Origin: Ramlibacter sp. WS9
GTDB lineage: Bacteria; Pseudomonadota; Gammaproteobacteria; Burkholderiales; Burkholderiaceae_C
Reading direction: 5' to 3'
NCBI RefSeq assembly: GCF_003797765.1
Contig: NZ_RKMB01000005.1
Span: 1-64,000 of the forward strand
DNA length: 64,000 nucleotides
A program made the translations under genes and the position numbers. Below, piece by piece: positions 55,083 to 64,000 of the stretch (positions are counted from its first letter, which is position 1; every line of letters begins with the position of its first letter). The notes under the pieces are model-generated. The model was not told where the DNA came from. It searched no databases and was given only the letters and a program-made list of their open reading frames with translations.

Positions 55083-55103
55083 TCCGCCTGCCGAGAGCTG
55101 AAC

Positions 55104-55127
55104 AAGGGGGCTTTCGGGCCCCCTTTG
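55104..55127 (+). terminator. Hairpin (partial terminator) between rpsB and tsf
   Basis: Perfect arms AAGGGGGC (55104-55111) and GCCCCCTT (55118-55125) with a 6-nt loop and only three T after the stem base. An attenuator between rpsB and tsf is common, allowing more S2 than the downstream genes. Confidence 0.6.
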
Positions 55128-55167
55128 CACAACTGAAACCGAACTGAACAGTACGAGGAAGAAAAAA

Positions 55168-56091
55168 ATGGCTGCAATTACCGCAAGCATGGTCGCTGAA
55201 CTGCGCGCCAAGACCGATGCCCCGATGATGGAGTGCAAGAAGGCCCTGACGGAGGCCGACGGCAATTTCGACAAGGCGGAAGAGCTGCTGCGCGTCAAGC
55301 TCGGCAACAAGGCCGGCAAGGCCGCGTCCCGCATCACCGCGGAAGGCGTCATTACGGCCTTCATCGACGGCACCACCGGCGCGATGCTCGAGACCAATTC
55401 CGAGACCGACTTCGTCACCAAGAATGACAGCTTCCTCGCGATGGCCCAGGCCGCCGCCGAGCTCGTCGCAAAGCACAACCCCGCCGATCTGGCGGCCCTG
55501 GGCGCCCTGCCTTACAGCCAGGACAGCTACGGCCCCACGCTGGAAGACGTTCGCAAGGGCCTGATCGGCAAGATCGGCGAGAACATGACCTTCCGCCGCT
55601 TCAAGCAATTCTCCGGCGGCAACAAGCTGGCGTCTTACCTGCACGGCACGCGCATCGGTGTTGTGGTCGAGTTCGATGGTGACGAGGCCGCAGCCAAAGA
55701 CGTTGCCATGCACGTCGCCGCCATGAAGCCCGTCGCGCTGACCAGCGCCGACGTGCCGGCCGACCTGATCGCCAAGGAACGCGCCGTCGCCGCCGGCAAG
55801 GCCGAGGAAGACCGCAAGACGGCAGAAGCCGCCGGCAAGCCGGCCCAGCCGGCCGAGATCGTCGCCAAGCGCATCGAAGGTGGCGTGCAGAAGTTCCTCA
55901 AGGAGGTTTCTCTGTTCAACCAGTCGTTCGTCAAGAACGACAAGCAGACGGTCGAGCAGATGCTCAAAGAGCGCGCCACCAGCGTCAAGTCGTTCACGCT
56001 GTACGTGGTCGGCGAAGGCATCGAGAAGAAGGTCGACGACTTCGCCGCTGAAGTGGCTGCGCAAGTCGCTGCCGCCAAACAGGGCGCTTGA
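55168..56091 (+). CDS. tsf: Translation elongation factor Ts
   Basis: A 307-residue guanine nucleotide exchange factor for EF-Tu. The N-terminal UBA-like domain is [20 protein letters not shown], with the TDF signature of the core in [13 protein letters not shown]. The core continues through [19 protein letters not shown] and the C-terminal module [15 protein letters not shown]. Length matches beta-proteobacterial homologs. The ATG lies 86 nt after rpsB, beyond the hairpin. Confidence 0.98.
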   Translation: MAAITASMVAELRAKTDAPMMECKKALTEADGNFDKAEELLRVKLGNKAGKAASRITAEGVITAFIDGTTGAMLETNSETDFVTKNDSFLAMAQAAAELVAKHNPADLAALGALPYSQDSYGPTLEDVRKGLIGKIGENMTFRRFKQFSGGNKLASYLHGTRIGVVVEFDGDEAAAKDVAMHVAAMKPVALTSADVPADLIAKERAVAAGKAEEDRKTAEAAGKPAQPAEIVAKRIEGGVQKFLKEVSLFNQSFVKNDKQTVEQMLKERATSVKSFTLYVVGEGIEKKVDDFAAEVAAQVAAAKQGA

Positions 56092-56174
56092 TCCTTCCAG
56101 CCGGGCCCCGCGGCCCGGCCATTCGCCTGCGAAGGCCGCTAAACTCACCCCAATTCAAAAACAAGGAGTCCTTC

Positions 56175-56897
56175 ATGCCCGATGCCCAGCCGGCCCACAA
56201 GCGAATCTTGTTGAAGCTGTCTGGCGAGGCGCTGATGGGCGACGACGCCTTCGGCATCAACCGCGCCACCATCGTGCGCATGGTTGAGGAGGTCGCCGAA
56301 GTCGTACACATGGGCGTGGAAGTGGCCATCGTCATCGGCGGCGGCAACATCTTCCGCGGTGTCGCTGGCGGCTCCGTCGGCATGGACCGCGCCACCGCCG
56401 ACTACATGGGCATGCTCGCCACCGTGATGAACGCGCTGGCGCTGTCCGACGCGATGAACAAGCAGGGCCTCATCTCCCGCGTGATGTCCGCCATCGCCAT
56501 CGAGCAGGTGGTCGAGCCCTACGTGCGGCCCAAAGCGCTCCAGTACCTGGAAGAGGGCAAGGTCGTCATCTTCGCGGCCGGCACCGGCAACCCGTTTTTC
56601 ACCACCGACACCGCTGCGGCGCTGCGCGGCGCGGAGATCGGGGCCGAACTCGTGCTCAAGGCCACCAAGGTCGACGGCGTCTATTCCGCGGATCCCAAGA
56701 AGGACCCGTCCGCAACCCGTTACAACAAGCTCTCGTTCGACGAGGCCATGGCGCAAAATCTGGGCATCATGGACGCCACCGCTTTCGCGCTATGCCGCGA
56801 CCAGAAGCTGCCGATCAAGGTCTTCTCCATCTTCAAGCACGGCGCGCTCAAGCGCGTGGTGATGGGCGAGGACGAAGGCACGCTCGTCTACGCTTGA
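56175..56897 (+). CDS. pyrH: UMP kinase
   Basis: A 240-residue hexameric kinase phosphorylating UMP to UDP. Motifs are [25 protein letters not shown], the UMP-binding [17 protein letters not shown] and [14 protein letters not shown]. The ATG at 56175 has AAGGAG upstream; the longer in-frame opening is leader sequence. frr follows by 17 nt. Confidence 0.98.
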   Translation: MPDAQPAHKRILLKLSGEALMGDDAFGINRATIVRMVEEVAEVVHMGVEVAIVIGGGNIFRGVAGGSVGMDRATADYMGMLATVMNALALSDAMNKQGLISRVMSAIAIEQVVEPYVRPKALQYLEEGKVVIFAAGTGNPFFTTDTAAALRGAEIGAELVLKATKVDGVYSADPKKDPSATRYNKLSFDEAMAQNLGIMDATAFALCRDQKLPIKVFSIFKHGALKRVVMGEDEGTLVYA

Positions 56898-56914
56898 AGA
56901 GGAGACCCCAAAAA

Positions 56915-57478
56915 ATGAGCACGATCGCTGAAATCACCAAGACCATGCAGGGCAAGATGGACCAGTCCATCGCCGCGTTCAAGAACACCATGACCAAGAT
57001 CCGCACCGGCCGGGCCAACCCGGCGCTGCTGGATACGGTGCATGTGGAGTATTACGGCTCGATGATGCCGCTCAGCCAGGTGGCCAACGTGTCGCTGCTG
57101 GACGCCCGCACGATCAGCGTACAGCCCTGGGAAAAGGGCATGGGCGCCAAGATCGAGAAGGCCATCCGCGAAAGCGACCTGGGCCTGAACCCGGCTTCGA
57201 TGGGCGACCTGATCCGCGTGCCCATGCCGCCGATGAGCGAGGAGCGCCGCAAGGAAATGACCAAGCTGGTGCGTACCGAAGGCGAGAACGCCAAGATCGC
57301 CGTGCGCAACCTGCGCCGGGATGCCAACGACCATGTGAAGAAGCTCGTGAAGGACAAGCTGGCGTCGGAAGACGACCAGAAGCGCTCCGAAGCCGAGGTC
57401 CAGAAGATCACCGACAAGCACATTGCCGAGATCGACCAACTGGTCCATGGCAAGGAGCAGGAGATCATGGCGGTATGA
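56915..57478 (+). CDS. frr: Ribosome recycling factor
   Basis: A 187-residue tRNA-mimic protein that splits post-termination ribosomes with EF-G. Hallmarks are [28 protein letters not shown] and the helical tail [22 protein letters not shown] precedes the ATG. It is part of the conserved pyrH-frr-uppS order. Confidence 0.98.
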   Translation: MSTIAEITKTMQGKMDQSIAAFKNTMTKIRTGRANPALLDTVHVEYYGSMMPLSQVANVSLLDARTISVQPWEKGMGAKIEKAIRESDLGLNPASMGDLIRVPMPPMSEERRKEMTKLVRTEGENAKIAVRNLRRDANDHVKKLVKDKLASEDDQKRSEAEVQKITDKHIAEIDQLVHGKEQEIMAV

Positions 57479-57517
57479 AGGCCCCCGGCGGCGTTCAAGA
57501 GCCATGACCTCTGCAGC

Positions 57518-58243
57518 ATGACCCAAGGCGCGATCCCGAACCACGTTGCCATCGTCATGGACGGCAACGGCCGCTGGGCGACACGGCGCTACATGCCGCG
57601 CGTGGCCGGCCACAAGAAGGGCATGGACGCGTTGCGGGCATGCCTGCGCCATTGCGGCGAGCGCGGCATCAAGGTGCTCACTGTCTTCGCCTTCTCCTCC
57701 GAAAACTGGAACCGCCCCGCCGAAGAGGTGTCGGGCCTGATGGAGCTGCTGGCGCTGGCGCTGGCGCGCGAAGTGCCGCAGTTGAAGACCGAGGGCGTGC
57801 GCGTGCATTTCGTCGGCGATCGCGATGCGCTCTCCGACAAGGTGCGCGCCGGCCTGGTGCAAGCCGAAGCCGACACGGCAGGCAACTCGCGGCTCGTGTT
57901 CAACGTGTGCTTCAACTACGGTGGGCGCTGGGACATCGCCCAGGCTGCGGCCCGCCTGGCGGCCAAGGGCGAAGCCATCACCGAGAGGAGCCTCGACGCG
58001 GCACTGGCGCTCGCCCACGTGGCGGCGCCTGACCTCATCATCCGCACCGGCGGCGAGCGTCGCCTCTCGAACTTCCTCTTGTGGCAGGCCGCCTATTCCG
58101 AGCTGTACTTCAGCGACAAGCTGTGGCCCGAGTTCGACGACGCCGCGCTGGACGAGGCGCTCGCGGACTACGCGGCGCGCGAGCGGCGCTTCGGCCTCAC
58201 GTCCGAGCAGATTGCACCGGCCGCCGACCGCAAAGCGGCCTGA
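57518..58243 (+). CDS. uppS: Undecaprenyl diphosphate synthase
   Basis: A 241-residue cis-prenyltransferase making the C55 lipid carrier for peptidoglycan and O-antigen synthesis. The catalytic Asp is in VAIVMDGNGRWA. FAFSSENWNRP and RTGGERRLSNFLLWQAAYSE are the family signatures. The ATG at 57518 gives a normal N-terminus. cdsA begins 15 nt after the stop. Confidence 0.97.
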   Translation: MTQGAIPNHVAIVMDGNGRWATRRYMPRVAGHKKGMDALRACLRHCGERGIKVLTVFAFSSENWNRPAEEVSGLMELLALALAREVPQLKTEGVRVHFVGDRDALSDKVRAGLVQAEADTAGNSRLVFNVCFNYGGRWDIAQAAARLAAKGEAITERSLDAALALAHVAAPDLIIRTGGERRLSNFLLWQAAYSELYFSDKLWPEFDDAALDEALADYAARERRFGLTSEQIAPAADRKAA

Positions 58244-58258
58244 GCCGCAAAGGCATTC

Positions 58259-59110
58259 ATGCTCAAGCAGCGCGTCATCACCGCCATCGTCATGCTGGCG
58301 ATCCTCCTGCCTGCGCTGTTCTGGCCTTCCCCGGTCCCGTTCGTCGCCGTGAGCCTGTTGATGATCGCGGCGGCGGGCTGGGAGTGGGGCAAGCTCAACG
58401 GGCTCGGGCAGGGCGCCTCGCTCGCCCTCGGCGGCGTGTGCCTCGCGCTGTGTGGCGCGGCGTGGTACGCCGGGCTGCTGGCGCGGCCGCTGCCTTGGCT
58501 CTGGGCACTGGTGGGCGCACTCTGGGTTCTCGGCGGAGCTTGGCTGATTCGCGTCGGTGTGCCAGGCTGGCCGAAAGTCCCTAAGGGCGTCCGCCTTGCC
58601 GGCGGCGTCGTGATGCTTTGGGCCGCGTGGCTCGCCATGGCCCAAGCCCGGGTGATCGGCGTCAACTTCCTGCTGTCGGTGCTGGTGCTGGTCTGGGTCG
58701 CGGACATCTTCGCCTACTTCGCCGGCCGCACCTTTGGCCTCAAGTTCACCAAGCGCAAGCTTGCCCCGGCGATCAGCCCCGGCAAGAGCTGGGAAGGCGT
58801 GTGGGGCGGCATGGCCGGCGTACTCGCGCTGGCCGTGGCCTGGACGCTGGCCGACCATGCCTGGTTCGCGGCCGTGCCCAGCCTTTACTCGCGTCTGGCG
58901 GAGCGGGGTTGGTGGCTGCTGGTCATCGCCGCGCTGTTCATGGCGGCCATGAGCGTGGTGGGCGATCTCGTCGAATCGCTCATCAAGCGCAGCGCGGGCG
59001 CCAAGGATTCGAGCAATCTGCTGCCCGGTCACGGTGGCGTGCTGGACCGCGTCGATGCGCTGCTTCCCACGTTGCCCCTGGCCATGATGTTGGCCACCTT
59101 TGCAACCTAG
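58259..59110 (+). CDS. cdsA: Phosphatidate cytidylyltransferase
   Basis: A 283-residue inner-membrane enzyme making CDP-diacylglycerol from phosphatidate and CTP. It has about eight hydrophobic segments and the C-terminal signature SVVGDLVESLIKRSAGAKDS followed by LLPGHGGVLDRVDAL. SPGKSWEGVWGG is typical. Length is normal. dxr starts 4 nt after the stop. Confidence 0.96.
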   Translation: MLKQRVITAIVMLAILLPALFWPSPVPFVAVSLLMIAAAGWEWGKLNGLGQGASLALGGVCLALCGAAWYAGLLARPLPWLWALVGALWVLGGAWLIRVGVPGWPKVPKGVRLAGGVVMLWAAWLAMAQARVIGVNFLLSVLVLVWVADIFAYFAGRTFGLKFTKRKLAPAISPGKSWEGVWGGMAGVLALAVAWTLADHAWFAAVPSLYSRLAERGWWLLVIAALFMAAMSVVGDLVESLIKRSAGAKDSSNLLPGHGGVLDRVDALLPTLPLAMMLATFAT

Positions 59111-59114
59111 TCTG

Positions 59115-60305
59115 ATGAAACAGCGAATCGCGGTTCTCGGCTCCACCGGTTCGGTCGGGGCGAACACCTTGGACGTGATCGCCCGGCATCCGGAGCGCTT
59201 CGAGGTTTTTGCACTCAGTGCGGCCAGCCAGGTTGACCTGATGGTTCAGCAATGCGCGCAGTTCCGGCCGCGGATTGCCGTGATGGCCGGTGAAGAGGCC
59301 GGGCGTGAACTCGCACGCAGAATCGAGAGCAGCGGCCTGGACACTCACGTGTCGTGGGGCACGGACGCATTGGAAGAGATCGCTTCGCATGAGTCGGTCG
59401 ATGCCGTGATGGCCGCGATCGTCGGCGCCGCGGGTCTCGCATCCTGCATGGCGGCGGCGCGCGCGGGCAAGCGCCTGTTGCTGGCCAACAAGGAAGCGCT
59501 GGTGGTCGGCGGCGACCTGTTCATGCAGGCCGTGAAGCAAGGCGGCGCCAAGCTGCTGCCGATCGACAGCGAGCACTCCGCCATCTTCCAGTCGCTGCCC
59601 GAAGACCCGGCCACCTGGGACGCGCGTGTCGAAAAAATCATCCTCACGGCGTCGGGCGGCCCGTTCCGTACGCGCGAGCCGGCGACGCTGCGCAGCGTCA
59701 CGCCCGAACAAGCGTGCGCCCATCCCAATTGGGTGATGGGCCGCAAGATCTCGGTCGATTCCGCCACCATGATGAACAAGGCGCTCGAGGTCATCGAAGC
59801 GCGCTTCCTGTTCGGGCTGCCGCCCGAGCGTCTGGAGGTGGTGATCCATCCCCAGAGCGTGATCCACTCGATGGTGCAGTACCGCGACACGTCGGTCGTC
59901 GCGCAATTGGGCACGCCCGATATGCGTGTGCCGATCGCGTATGGCCTCGCCTGGCCCGATCGCGTTGCGTCTGGTGCACAGGCACTGGACTTTCACGCGC
60001 TGGCCGACATGAGCTTCGAGGCGATGGACAGCCGCGGGCATGCTGAGCGTTTCCCCGGGCTGGCCCTGGCGTGGGAGAGCCTGCGCGCGCCATCGGGTAC
60101 CACGGCGGTGCTCAACGCGGCGAATGAAATGGCGGTGGCGGCTTTCCTCGAGCGCCGCATCCGCTTTGATCAGATCCACCAGGTAAATCTTGCAACTTTG
60201 GAGGCGGTCACCCCCTCCAAGCCCGGGTCGCTGGAAGACTTGCTGGGGCTCGACGCGCTTTCGCGCGACAGCGCCGGACAGACCATCGCCCGCCTGGGCA
60301 ACTGA
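59115..60305 (+). CDS. dxr: 1-deoxy-D-xylulose 5-phosphate reductoisomerase
   Basis: A 396-residue MEP-pathway enzyme making MEP from DXP with NADPH (also called ispC). The NADPH motif is VLGSTGSVGANTLDV, followed by LLANKEALVVGG, the metal/substrate site PIDSEHSAIFQ, ASGGPFR and HPNWVMGRKISVDSATMMNK. The ATG at 59115 is used rather than a TTG at 59100 inside cdsA. The other MEP genes ispD and ispF are also in this window, 23 kb away. Confidence 0.97.
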   Translation: MKQRIAVLGSTGSVGANTLDVIARHPERFEVFALSAASQVDLMVQQCAQFRPRIAVMAGEEAGRELARRIESSGLDTHVSWGTDALEEIASHESVDAVMAAIVGAAGLASCMAAARAGKRLLLANKEALVVGGDLFMQAVKQGGAKLLPIDSEHSAIFQSLPEDPATWDARVEKIILTASGGPFRTREPATLRSVTPEQACAHPNWVMGRKISVDSATMMNKALEVIEARFLFGLPPERLEVVIHPQSVIHSMVQYRDTSVVAQLGTPDMRVPIAYGLAWPDRVASGAQALDFHALADMSFEAMDSRGHAERFPGLALAWESLRAPSGTTAVLNAANEMAVAAFLERRIRFDQIHQVNLATLEAVTPSKPGSLEDLLGLDALSRDSAGQTIARLGN

Positions 60306-60319
60306 CCTGGATTGACTCG

Positions 60320-61765
60320 ATGTTGACACTTGTTTCGTTCATCGTCGGCCTGGGCCTCTTGATCACGGTCCACGAATACGGGCACTACCGCACGGCGGTG
60401 GCTTGCGGCGTGGCGGTGCAGCGCTTTGGCATCGCCACCTTTCCGGTGACCCCGCCCGAGCCGGGCAAATCGTCGGCGCTGCACCGCTTCTTCTACTTCA
60501 TCACCAAGCCGGTGTGGGAATGGCAGCCGCGCCGCCAGCACAAAGGCCAGAACACCGTCTTCGCGGTGGGACTGTTCCCGCTCGCCGGTTATATCCAGAT
60601 GCTGGGCCAGAACGGCGACAAGGACCCGCCCGCCGCCGGGGTGGCCAGCGACTTCCGCAACAAGCCGGTTCTCCAGCGCATGGCGATCGTCGCGGCCGGA
60701 CCGCTGGCCAACCTGCTGCTGGCGGTGCTGCTGTACGCCGGCGTCAATTGGTATGGTGTCGAAGAGGCCCGCCCGGTGCTGGGGGCCACAGTCGCGGGCT
60801 CCTATGCGCACAAGGCCGGCCTGCTGGGTGGCGAGAAGGTGGAGAGCGGGGCCTTCGACGGCGAGGCGCTGGAGCCGATCCAGACCTTCGAGGAGGTTCG
60901 CTGGCTGCTGACGCGCGGCGCCCTGGACGGGCGCGACGTCCGCTTCGCCGTGGATCGCGACGGCAAGAAGACTGAAACCGTGCTGCGCCTTTCAACCCTG
61001 CGCGCCAGCAACGCCGATGAAAAACTGTTCCGTGAAGTGGGCATCATGGGCCCGCTGGCGCTTGCGGCCATCGGCGACGTGAAGGACGGCGGTGCCGCAC
61101 AGCGCGCCGGCCTGAAAAAGGGTGACGTGGTGCTGTCGGTCGGGGGCGAAGAGGTCATCGATGGGCAGCGGCTTCGCGAATTGATCCGGTCCTCTGTAGC
61201 CGACGGCAAAGGCGTGGCCAAGCCCTGGCAGGTGCGCCGGGACGGCAAGGTGCTCACGCTGGAAGTCCAGCCCGCGCCCGCCGTCGACGCGGGCAAGACC
61301 ATCGGCCGGATCGAGGCATTTGTCGGCGCGCCACCCGCCATGGTCACCGTGCGCCACGGCGTGCTGGAAGGTCTGTGGAAAGGTGTGGTGCGAACAGCGG
61401 AGATGTCGGCCTTCACGCTGCGCATGATGGGCAAGATGCTGACCGGCCAGCTTTCGCTGAAAAACCTGAGCGGCCCGATCACCATTGCGGAATACGCCGG
61501 GAAGTCGGCGGATGTGGGCCTGACTTATTACTTGTTGTATCTCGCCGTATTGAGCGTGAGCCTGGGCGTGCTGAACCTGCTCCCCGTGCCGGTGCTCGAT
61601 GGCGGACACCTGATGTATTATCTTTGGGAAGGCTTGACGGGCAAGAGCGTCTCCGACGCCTGGATGGATTACCTGCAGCGCGGCGGCACCGTGGTGCTGC
61701 TGGCCATGATTTCGGTCGCGCTGTTCAACGATTTCGCTCGCCAGATTTCCCGCTTCTTTGGTTAA
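60320..61765 (+). CDS. rseP: Site-2 intramembrane protease RseP with an extra segment
   Basis: A 481-residue inner-membrane zinc protease that cleaves anti-sigma factors in the envelope stress response. The zinc motif is HEYGH in LLITVHEYGHYRTAVACG. Two PDZ domains occupy about 150-330, and the second metal motif is NLLPVPVLDGGHL. Between the first motif and KPVWEWQPRRQ, where relatives have a short RFSxGFG stretch, this protein has about 20 additional residues (FPVTPPEPGKSSALHRFFYF). The following membrane-loop motif reads PLAGYIQML instead of the usual PLGGYVKML. Otherwise it is complete. Confidence 0.93.
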   Translation: MLTLVSFIVGLGLLITVHEYGHYRTAVACGVAVQRFGIATFPVTPPEPGKSSALHRFFYFITKPVWEWQPRRQHKGQNTVFAVGLFPLAGYIQMLGQNGDKDPPAAGVASDFRNKPVLQRMAIVAAGPLANLLLAVLLYAGVNWYGVEEARPVLGATVAGSYAHKAGLLGGEKVESGAFDGEALEPIQTFEEVRWLLTRGALDGRDVRFAVDRDGKKTETVLRLSTLRASNADEKLFREVGIMGPLALAAIGDVKDGGAAQRAGLKKGDVVLSVGGEEVIDGQRLRELIRSSVADGKGVAKPWQVRRDGKVLTLEVQPAPAVDAGKTIGRIEAFVGAPPAMVTVRHGVLEGLWKGVVRTAEMSAFTLRMMGKMLTGQLSLKNLSGPITIAEYAGKSADVGLTYYLLYLAVLSVSLGVLNLLPVPVLDGGHLMYYLWEGLTGKSVSDAWMDYLQRGGTVVLLAMISVALFNDFARQISRFFG

Positions 61766-61823
61766 CCTTTGTGGCTGCTTCCGCTGCGACGCCCGCCCCG
61801 GCGTCGCGGGACAACCTTGATTC

Positions 61824-64000
61824 ATGAAAAAACAATACAAGCGCTTTCGCCTGCGTACCGTTTCGGCCATGGTGGCCATGGCGTTCGTCGCCAACGCATG
61901 GGCCGTGGACCCGTTCACCGTCCGCGACATTCGCGTCGAAGGCTTGCAGCGCGTCGAGCCCGGCACGATCTTCGCGTCGCTGCCTTTCCGCATTGGCGAG
62001 CAATACAACGATGAAAAGGGCTCGGCCGCCATCCGCGCGCTGTTCGGCCTGGGCCTGTTCAAGGACGTGCGCCTGGAGGTGAACGGCGACGTCCTGGTGG
62101 TGATCGTCGAGGAGCGGCCGACGGTGGCCGACGTCGAATTCGCCGGATCACGGGAATTCGACAAGGACGTGCTCAAGAAGGCGCTGCGGGAAATCGGCTT
62201 GACCGAAGGCCGCCCGTACGACCAGAGCCTGGCCGACCGCGCCGAGCAGGAGTTGAAGCGCCAGTACATCAACAAGAGCCTGTACGGCGCCGAAATCGTG
62301 ACTACCGTTACGCCGATCGAGCGCAACCGCGTCAACCTCACGTTCACGGTGACCGAGGGCGAGCCCGCTCGCATCAAGGAAATCCGCGTCGTCGGCAACA
62401 AGGCCTTCAGCGAATCGACGCTGCGTGGCCTGTTCGACCTGGACACCGGCGGCATGTTGTCCTGGTACACCAAGTCCGACCGCTACTCGCGCGCCAAGCT
62501 CACGGCCGACATGGAAGCGCTGCGCTCCTACTACCTGAGCCGCGGCTACCTGGAATTCCGCATCGATTCGACGCAGGTCGCGATCTCGCCGAACAAGCAA
62601 GACATCACGATCACCGTCAATGTCACCGAGGGCGAGCGCTATGTCGTGTCTGCCGTGCGGCTTGACGGCAATTACCTCGGCAAGGAAGACGAGTTCAAGT
62701 CTCTCGTCACGATCAAGCCGGGCGAGGCCTACAACGCTGACAAGGTGGCGGAAACCACCAAGGCGTTCAATGACTATTTCGGAAACTTCGGCTACGCGTT
62801 CGCCAACGTGGAAGCGCGTCCCGAAATCGACCGCGCCAACAACCGCGTGGCCTTCGTGCTGGTGGCCGAGCCCTCGCGCCGCGCTTACGTGCGCCGGGTC
62901 AACATCGCCGGCAACAACCGCACCCGCGACGAAGTGATCCGCCGCGAATTCCGCCAGTTCGAAGCTTCCTGGTACGACGCCGACAAGATCAAGCGCTCCC
63001 GCGACCGCGTCGACCGCCTGGGCTACTTCAAGGAAGTGAACATCGAGACCAGCGACGTGCCCGGCGCGCCCGACCAGGTCGACCTCACCATCACCATCGT
63101 CGAGAAGCCCACGGGCAGCTTGCAGTTGGGCGCCGGTTTCTCCAGCGCGGAGAAATTGGCATTGTCGTTCTCCGTCAAGCAGGAGAACGCCTTCGGCACC
63201 GGCAATTACCTGGGCGTCGAGGTCAACACCAGCAAGTACAACCGCACCATCGCGTTCAGCTCGGTCAACCCGTATTTCACGCCGGACGGCGTTTCACGCG
63301 CGGTCGACGTCTACTACCGCACCTCGCGTCCTTACGAAGACCAGGGCGGCAACTACCAGATCGCCACGGCGGGCGCCGGCCTGCGCTTCGGCATCCCGTT
63401 CAGCGAGCTGGACACCGTGTTCTTCGGCGGCGCCCTCGAGCGCACCGAGATCAAGCCCGGCACCAATATCCCGGCCGCCTACCTCGCGTATGCCGAGCGC
63501 TTTGGCTACAAGAGCGTCTCGGTCCCCTTGTCCATCGGCTGGGGCCGCGACGACCGCGACAGCGCCATCGCACCGACGAGCGGCCGCTACCAGCGGGTGG
63601 CGGGCGAGGTCGGCGTGGCGGGCGATACCCGCTACGTGCGCAGCAATTACCAGTTGCAGCAATACATCCCGCTCAACAAGCAGTTCACCCTGGCGTTCAA
63701 CGGGGAGCTCGGCTGGGGCAAGGGCCTCGGTGGCCAGGCGTTCCCGGTGTTCAAGCACTTCTATTCGGGCGGCCTGGGTTCGGTGCGCGGTTTCGACCAG
63801 GGCACGCTGGGCCCGAAGGACGTGACCGGCTCGACCATTGGCGGCCCCAAGAAGATCACGATGAATGCCGAAGTCATCACGCCGTTCCCCGGCGCGGGCA
63901 ACGACCGCAGCCTGCGGATGTTCGGCTTCATCGATGCGGGTAACGTGTATGGCGAGAACGAAAAGTTCCGCCTGAGCGAACTGCGCGCCTCGGTCGGCGT
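61824..64000 (+). CDS. bamA: Outer-membrane assembly factor BamA, truncated by the window edge
   Basis: The first 725 residues of the beta-barrel assembly protein. The signal peptide ends VANAWA before VDPFTVRDIRVEGLQRVEPG. Five POTRA domains (about 25-350) precede the barrel. The conserved barrel motif FYSGGLGSVRGFDQG includes VRGF at 654-657. The ATG at 61824 follows the rseP stop by 58 nt. The reading frame is still open at 64000, so only the last strands are missing. Confidence 0.97.
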   Translation, partial: MKKQYKRFRLRTVSAMVAMAFVANAWAVDPFTVRDIRVEGLQRVEPGTIFASLPFRIGEQYNDEKGSAAIRALFGLGLFKDVRLEVNGDVLVVIVEERPTVADVEFAGSREFDKDVLKKALREIGLTEGRPYDQSLADRAEQELKRQYINKSLYGAEIVTTVTPIERNRVNLTFTVTEGEPARIKEIRVVGNKAFSESTLRGLFDLDTGGMLSWYTKSDRYSRAKLTADMEALRSYYLSRGYLEFRIDSTQVAISPNKQDITITVNVTEGERYVVSAVRLDGNYLGKEDEFKSLVTIKPGEAYNADKVAETTKAFNDYFGNFGYAFANVEARPEIDRANNRVAFVLVAEPSRRAYVRRVNIAGNNRTRDEVIRREFRQFEASWYDADKIKRSRDRVDRLGYFKEVNIETSDVPGAPDQVDLTITIVEKPTGSLQLGAGFSSAEKLALSFSVKQENAFGTGNYLGVEVNTSKYNRTIAFSSVNPYFTPDGVSRAVDVYYRTSRPYEDQGGNYQIATAGAGLRFGIPFSELDTVFFGGALERTEIKPGTNIPAAYLAYAERFGYKSVSVPLSIGWGRDDRDSAIAPTSGRYQRVAGEVGVAGDTRYVRSNYQLQQYIPLNKQFTLAFNGELGWGKGLGGQAFPVFKHFYSGGLGSVRGFDQGTLGPKDVTGSTIGGPKKITMNAEVITPFPGAGNDRSLRMFGFIDAGNVYGENEKFRLSELRASVG

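Overview
The window is about 64 kb of high-GC chromosomal DNA from a betaproteobacterium of the order Burkholderiales, most likely family Comamonadaceae (Ramlibacter/Variovorax-like). The reasons are the protein sequences, the gene orders (alaA-hom-thrC-moa genes; rpsB-tsf-pyrH-frr-uppS-cdsA-dxr-rseP-bamA; ispD-ispF-risSA), polyhydroxybutyrate genes (phaR, bdhA), a Bug-family solute-binding protein and GC-rich palindromes of a kind I associate with this family. I see no prophage, integron, CRISPR array or insertion sequence. Almost all of the window is coding.

Layout. 0-1.2 kb: a thiol peroxidase and a Mth938-like protein on the minus strand. 1.2-7.8 kb: a tightly coupled plus-strand run of alanine aminotransferase, homoserine dehydrogenase, threonine synthase and molybdenum-cofactor genes (mobB-moeA-moaD-moaE). 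7.8-10.6 kb: a MarR regulator divergent from a Bug-type binding protein and a flavin monooxygenase. 10.6-16.8 kb: clpB with a heat-shock-like promoter, small conserved proteins and a 1-Cys peroxiredoxin. 16.8-27 kb: accessory metabolism (SDR, J-domain membrane protein, methyltransferase, orphan amino-acid-type binding protein, MFS transporter, EEP hydrolase) and a phoD-sensor kinase pair. 27-35.6 kb: serB, two paralogous AMP-forming ligases with a secreted caspase-like protein between them, and mfd. 35.7-44.4 kb: ispD-ispF, a RisS/RisA two-component system, a SIMPL protein, bdhA, a hydrolase and relA. 44.5-54.1 kb: tRNA-Val, phaR, rimO, tRNA-Leu, rnr, an SDR, and an amidase-dadA-nnr minus-strand group. 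54.1-64 kb: the translation, lipid and envelope operon from rpsB to bamA, which runs off the right edge.

Two things stand out. First, palindromic repeats of the type normally seen between genes occur in frame inside thrC, moaE and mfd, adding short Pro/Gly-rich peptides to conserved enzymes, much as Rickettsia palindromic elements do. Second, the ligase next to serB and the ligase next to mfd (about 80% identical by hand count) are tandem duplicates. A 17-codon scar of the mfd 3' end remains upstream of the serB-side copy, and the caspase-like gene sits exactly at the duplication junction. Also notable are an rnr gene with no usable canonical start codon beside a divergent tRNA-Leu, an extra segment near the active site of RseP, and a two-gene phoD/7TM-sensor kinase operon without a response regulator.

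All calls rest on reading the sequence and the translations. No database search was run, so family names are recognition-based and start codons are choices explained in each entry.
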